Origin: Candidatus Poribacteria bacterium
GTDB lineage: Bacteria; Poribacteria; WGA-4E; UBA9662
Direction: 5' to 3'
Assembly (NCBI GenBank): GCA_030748495.1
Contig: JASMLX010000008.1
Span: 19,501-83,500, forward strand
DNA length: 64,000 nucleotides
Shown here in pieces: positions 62,376-64,000 of the stretch. The position numbers were made by a program, and so were the translations under genes. The first letter of the stretch is position 1; every line of letters begins with the position of its first letter. A model generated the notes under the pieces. It had not been told where the DNA came from, did no database searches, and was given only the letters and a program-made list of their open reading frames with translations.

Positions 62376-62615
62376 CCGCTCTTTTTGGTCATAGCCCGGC
62401 AACCACCGTTTCATCTGGAGAAAATGTAGGACTAAAAGACCGCAAAGAAAAATCGAAACGGTCAAATCTGTTCAGTTCCTCCACTCCAATGTGGCCTCAG
62501 TATCGATGTCGGTACCACTGAAATCTATCTGGCCCTACCCGAAGATGGCCACTCGAAGATCGTTTATTCAGGTCTGGGAATTCTTTAATAAATATCAGTC
62601 AAGTATTTGAACAAG

Positions 62616-63764
62616 ATGGAACCGATAATAGAAGATAGACCCTACCTGTTATTAACGCCTGGACCACTGACCACTACCCGCTCGGTAAAAGAGGCCATGC
62701 TAGTTGACCTCTCCACCTGGGACCAAGATTACAATAACATCGTGCAGCAGGTACGCTCCCGTATTGTTCAACTGGCAACTTCTACCAACGCATATACCAG
62801 CGTCTTGGTGCAGGGTAGTGGCACTTTTGCTGTCGAAGCGACTATCGGATCTGTAGTTCCTGCGGAAGGGAGATTACTGGTTGTCAGTAACGGCGCATAC
62901 GGCAAACGGATCAGCTTAATCGCCGCCAGGCTCAACATACCATTTGTCGAAATGATATGTAGTGAAACGGCGTGCCCCGACCCGCAGCGACTCGATCAGA
63001 TACTATCGATGGATTCGTCTATCACCCATGTTGCGATGGTTCATTGTGAAACCACAACCGGCATCCTGAACCCGATCAGAGAATTGGGGCAAATTGTCAA
63101 AAGGTATGACCGGGTGTTAATTTTGGATGCCATGTCCAGTTTTGGTGGCATTCCGTTTATGGTGGACGAAATTGGCGCTGATTATCTTATCTCTTCGGCC
63201 AACAAATGCGTTCAGGGCGTGCCCGGTTTTGGGTTTGTCATCTGTCACCGGGAGACCTTTGAGAAGACGCGGGGATACGCGCGATCCTTGAGCCTGGATC
63301 TCTACGATCAATGGCAAACGATGGAGGCGTATAATGGAAAGTGGCGTTATACATCGCCAACGCATACGCTGTTAGCCTTTCACCAGGCTTTGGAAGAATT
63401 GGCCGATGAAGGGGGGATTCAGGCCAGATACCAACGCTATTCAGCTTGTCAGAAAGCTCTGGTGCAAGGTATGCGCTCGCTCGGCTTTGCCCCTCTGCTT
63501 GACGATGATTTCCACTCGCCTATCATTACGGCTTTCTTCTTTCCACAAGAAGCGTGGTTCGATTTTTCAATCTTCTACCAACTGCTTAAACAGAGACTGT
63601 TTGTCATCTACCCCGGTAAGGTTTCTGACCACGACACCTTTCGGATCGGTACCATTGGTGATCTGAATCTCGATGATATAGATCGATTGATCGGTGCAGT
63701 GCAAGAAACAGTCTTGGTCATGAAAGGCGATCCGCAACAAAATTCCGCCATTTTTGTGATATGA
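62616..63764 (+). CDS. phnW: 2-aminoethylphosphonate-pyruvate transaminase
   Basis: This encodes 382 residues from ATG 62616; TTG 62607 is an alternative. It is a class V aminotransferase of the PhnW family: LLTPGPLTTTRSVKEAM, DWGSRD-like DLSTWDQDYNNIVQQVR, VQGSGTFAVEATIGSVVP, LVVSNGAYGKRI, VHCETTTGILNPIRELG, DAMSSFGGIPFMVDEIGADY and the PLP lysine K197 in SSANKCVQGVPGFGFV, then SLDLYDQW and TSPTHTLLAF. It interconverts 2-aminoethylphosphonate and phosphonoacetaldehyde, either in breakdown or in synthesis of phosphonate lipids or glycans. No phnX, phnA, ppd or pepM is in the window, so direction is open. Confidence 0.9.
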   Translation: MEPIIEDRPYLLLTPGPLTTTRSVKEAMLVDLSTWDQDYNNIVQQVRSRIVQLATSTNAYTSVLVQGSGTFAVEATIGSVVPAEGRLLVVSNGAYGKRISLIAARLNIPFVEMICSETACPDPQRLDQILSMDSSITHVAMVHCETTTGILNPIRELGQIVKRYDRVLILDAMSSFGGIPFMVDEIGADYLISSANKCVQGVPGFGFVICHRETFEKTRGYARSLSLDLYDQWQTMEAYNGKWRYTSPTHTLLAFHQALEELADEGGIQARYQRYSACQKALVQGMRSLGFAPLLDDDFHSPIITAFFFPQEAWFDFSIFYQLLKQRLFVIYPGKVSDHDTFRIGTIGDLNLDDIDRLIGAVQETVLVMKGDPQQNSAIFVI

Positions 63765-63800
63765 AACTAACTGATGGCATGATACGGAAAAGTAAACTAG

Positions 63801-63817
63801 GCAGGTAATGAACCTGC
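63801..63817 (+). terminator. Weak hairpin after phnW
   Basis: GCAGGT and ACCTGC form a 6-bp stem around AATGA, followed by GATTTTAG. It is 36 nt past the phnW stop. Stem strength and T-run are modest. Confidence 0.3.
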
Positions 63818-63831
63818 GATTTTAGGGCTAG

Positions 63832-64000
63832 TTAACACGATCTAAGCGAATCGACAATCAGCACCAAGAACCAGAACGCAGAAAACATCCGATCCAGCTG
63901 GTCCAAGCCAGAGAAGATCCGGTCAAATCCCTTCCGCCTGCTGAACAATCGTTCTACTTCATTTCTCTTTTGGTCGTGCTCTTGGTCAGACTCCCAAGGA
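63832..64000 (-). mobile_element. IS5-family transposase, C-terminal part (runs off the right edge)
   Basis: On the minus strand the frame enters from outside the window and reads QKRNEVERLFSRRKGFDRIF, then SGLDQLDRMFSAFWFLVLIV and DSLRSC, to TAA at 63832-63834. This is the end of the IS5-type DDE transposase (RNxVERxFxRLKxFRRIATRYDKLxxxFLA, then LALIxxxL). The Glu of the DDE triad is the E of NEVERLF. Whether the element is intact cannot be seen, as only about 56 codons lie in the window. Confidence 0.7.

Noticed and set aside
62480..62590. Possible IS110-type N-terminus (GLSIDVGTTEIYLALPEDG)
   Set aside because: Only about 30 codons resemble a DDE/DEDD start (IDVGTxEIxxAL); too little to call a mobile element.
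1..64000. CRISPR arrays, tRNA genes, rRNA genes
   Set aside because: Looked for regularly spaced repeats and for T-loop type GTTCRA motifs in the gaps; none were found by eye.

Overview
The window looks like chromosomal DNA of an uncultured marine or sponge-associated bacterium, most likely Candidatus Poribacteria or a close relative. This assignment is inferred. It rests on paired DUF6785-type membrane proteins, a DUF1501 protein, a phytanoyl-CoA dioxygenase, secreted concanavalin-like proteins, a LamG remnant, and several broken copies of a C-terminal sorting-type domain carrying an NPFNPE-W signature. Housekeeping genes (mnmG, rsmG, hemL, a primary-type sigma factor, ABC-F) argue against a plasmid or phage. 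Gene density is moderate. Many gaps of 0.3 to 1.5 kb hold decayed genes and decayed insertion sequences.

Layout. 1-2.3 kb: tail of an unknown gene, then two paralogous secreted proteins with a good promoter and a terminator. 3.2-5.7 kb: long metallo-beta-lactamase/beta-CASP nuclease. 6-7 kb: decayed secreted-protein remnants. 7-13 kb: DUF1501 protein, gamma-glutamyltransferase-like enzyme, SDR dehydrogenase and the first DUF6785 protein. 13.1-14.3 kb: XRE repressor plus ImmA-type protease. 14.4-20 kb: large unknown (toroid-like) protein, IS3 remnant inserted by a LamG pseudogene, YihY membrane protein, and a sorting-domain pseudogene. 20.4-28 kb: two-block pentapeptide protein and a TPR, ABC-F, lipoprotein operon. 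28-36 kb: TylF-type and TRM11-type methyltransferases, CAP lipoprotein, beta-propeller protein, two small unknown proteins, PhyH and the second DUF6785 protein. 36.2-38.8 kb: IS30 and IS701-type remnants and a 41-residue membrane protein. 38.8-40.3 kb: DUF58 protein divergent from a CsgG-like lipoprotein.

40.4-50.1 kb is one long minus-strand run: mnmG, rsmG, STAS antagonist, sensor kinase, response-regulator/PP2C phosphatase, RsbW-type kinase, an AccD-like protein without recognisable catalytic motifs, and a ROK sugar kinase. The STAS, phosphatase and RsbW genes form a complete partner-switching module driven by a histidine kinase. 50.4-51.6 kb: a dead IS30 and another sorting-domain remnant. 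51.6-52.5 kb: UbiA-family prenyltransferase.

52.9-63.8 kb runs on the plus strand: hemL, an outer-membrane-type protein fused to a transglutaminase-like domain, a FecR-like secreted protein, a CHASE2 sensor kinase, an NtrC-type regulator lacking the GAFTGA loop, a sigma-70 factor and PhnW aminotransferase. The FecR-like, CHASE2 and regulator genes overlap or nearly touch and probably form an envelope-sensing pathway. The window ends in the 3' part of an IS5-type transposase. The best candidates for something undescribed are the partner-switching operon with the AccD-like member, and the envelope-sensing locus with its hairpin-bracketed start codon.
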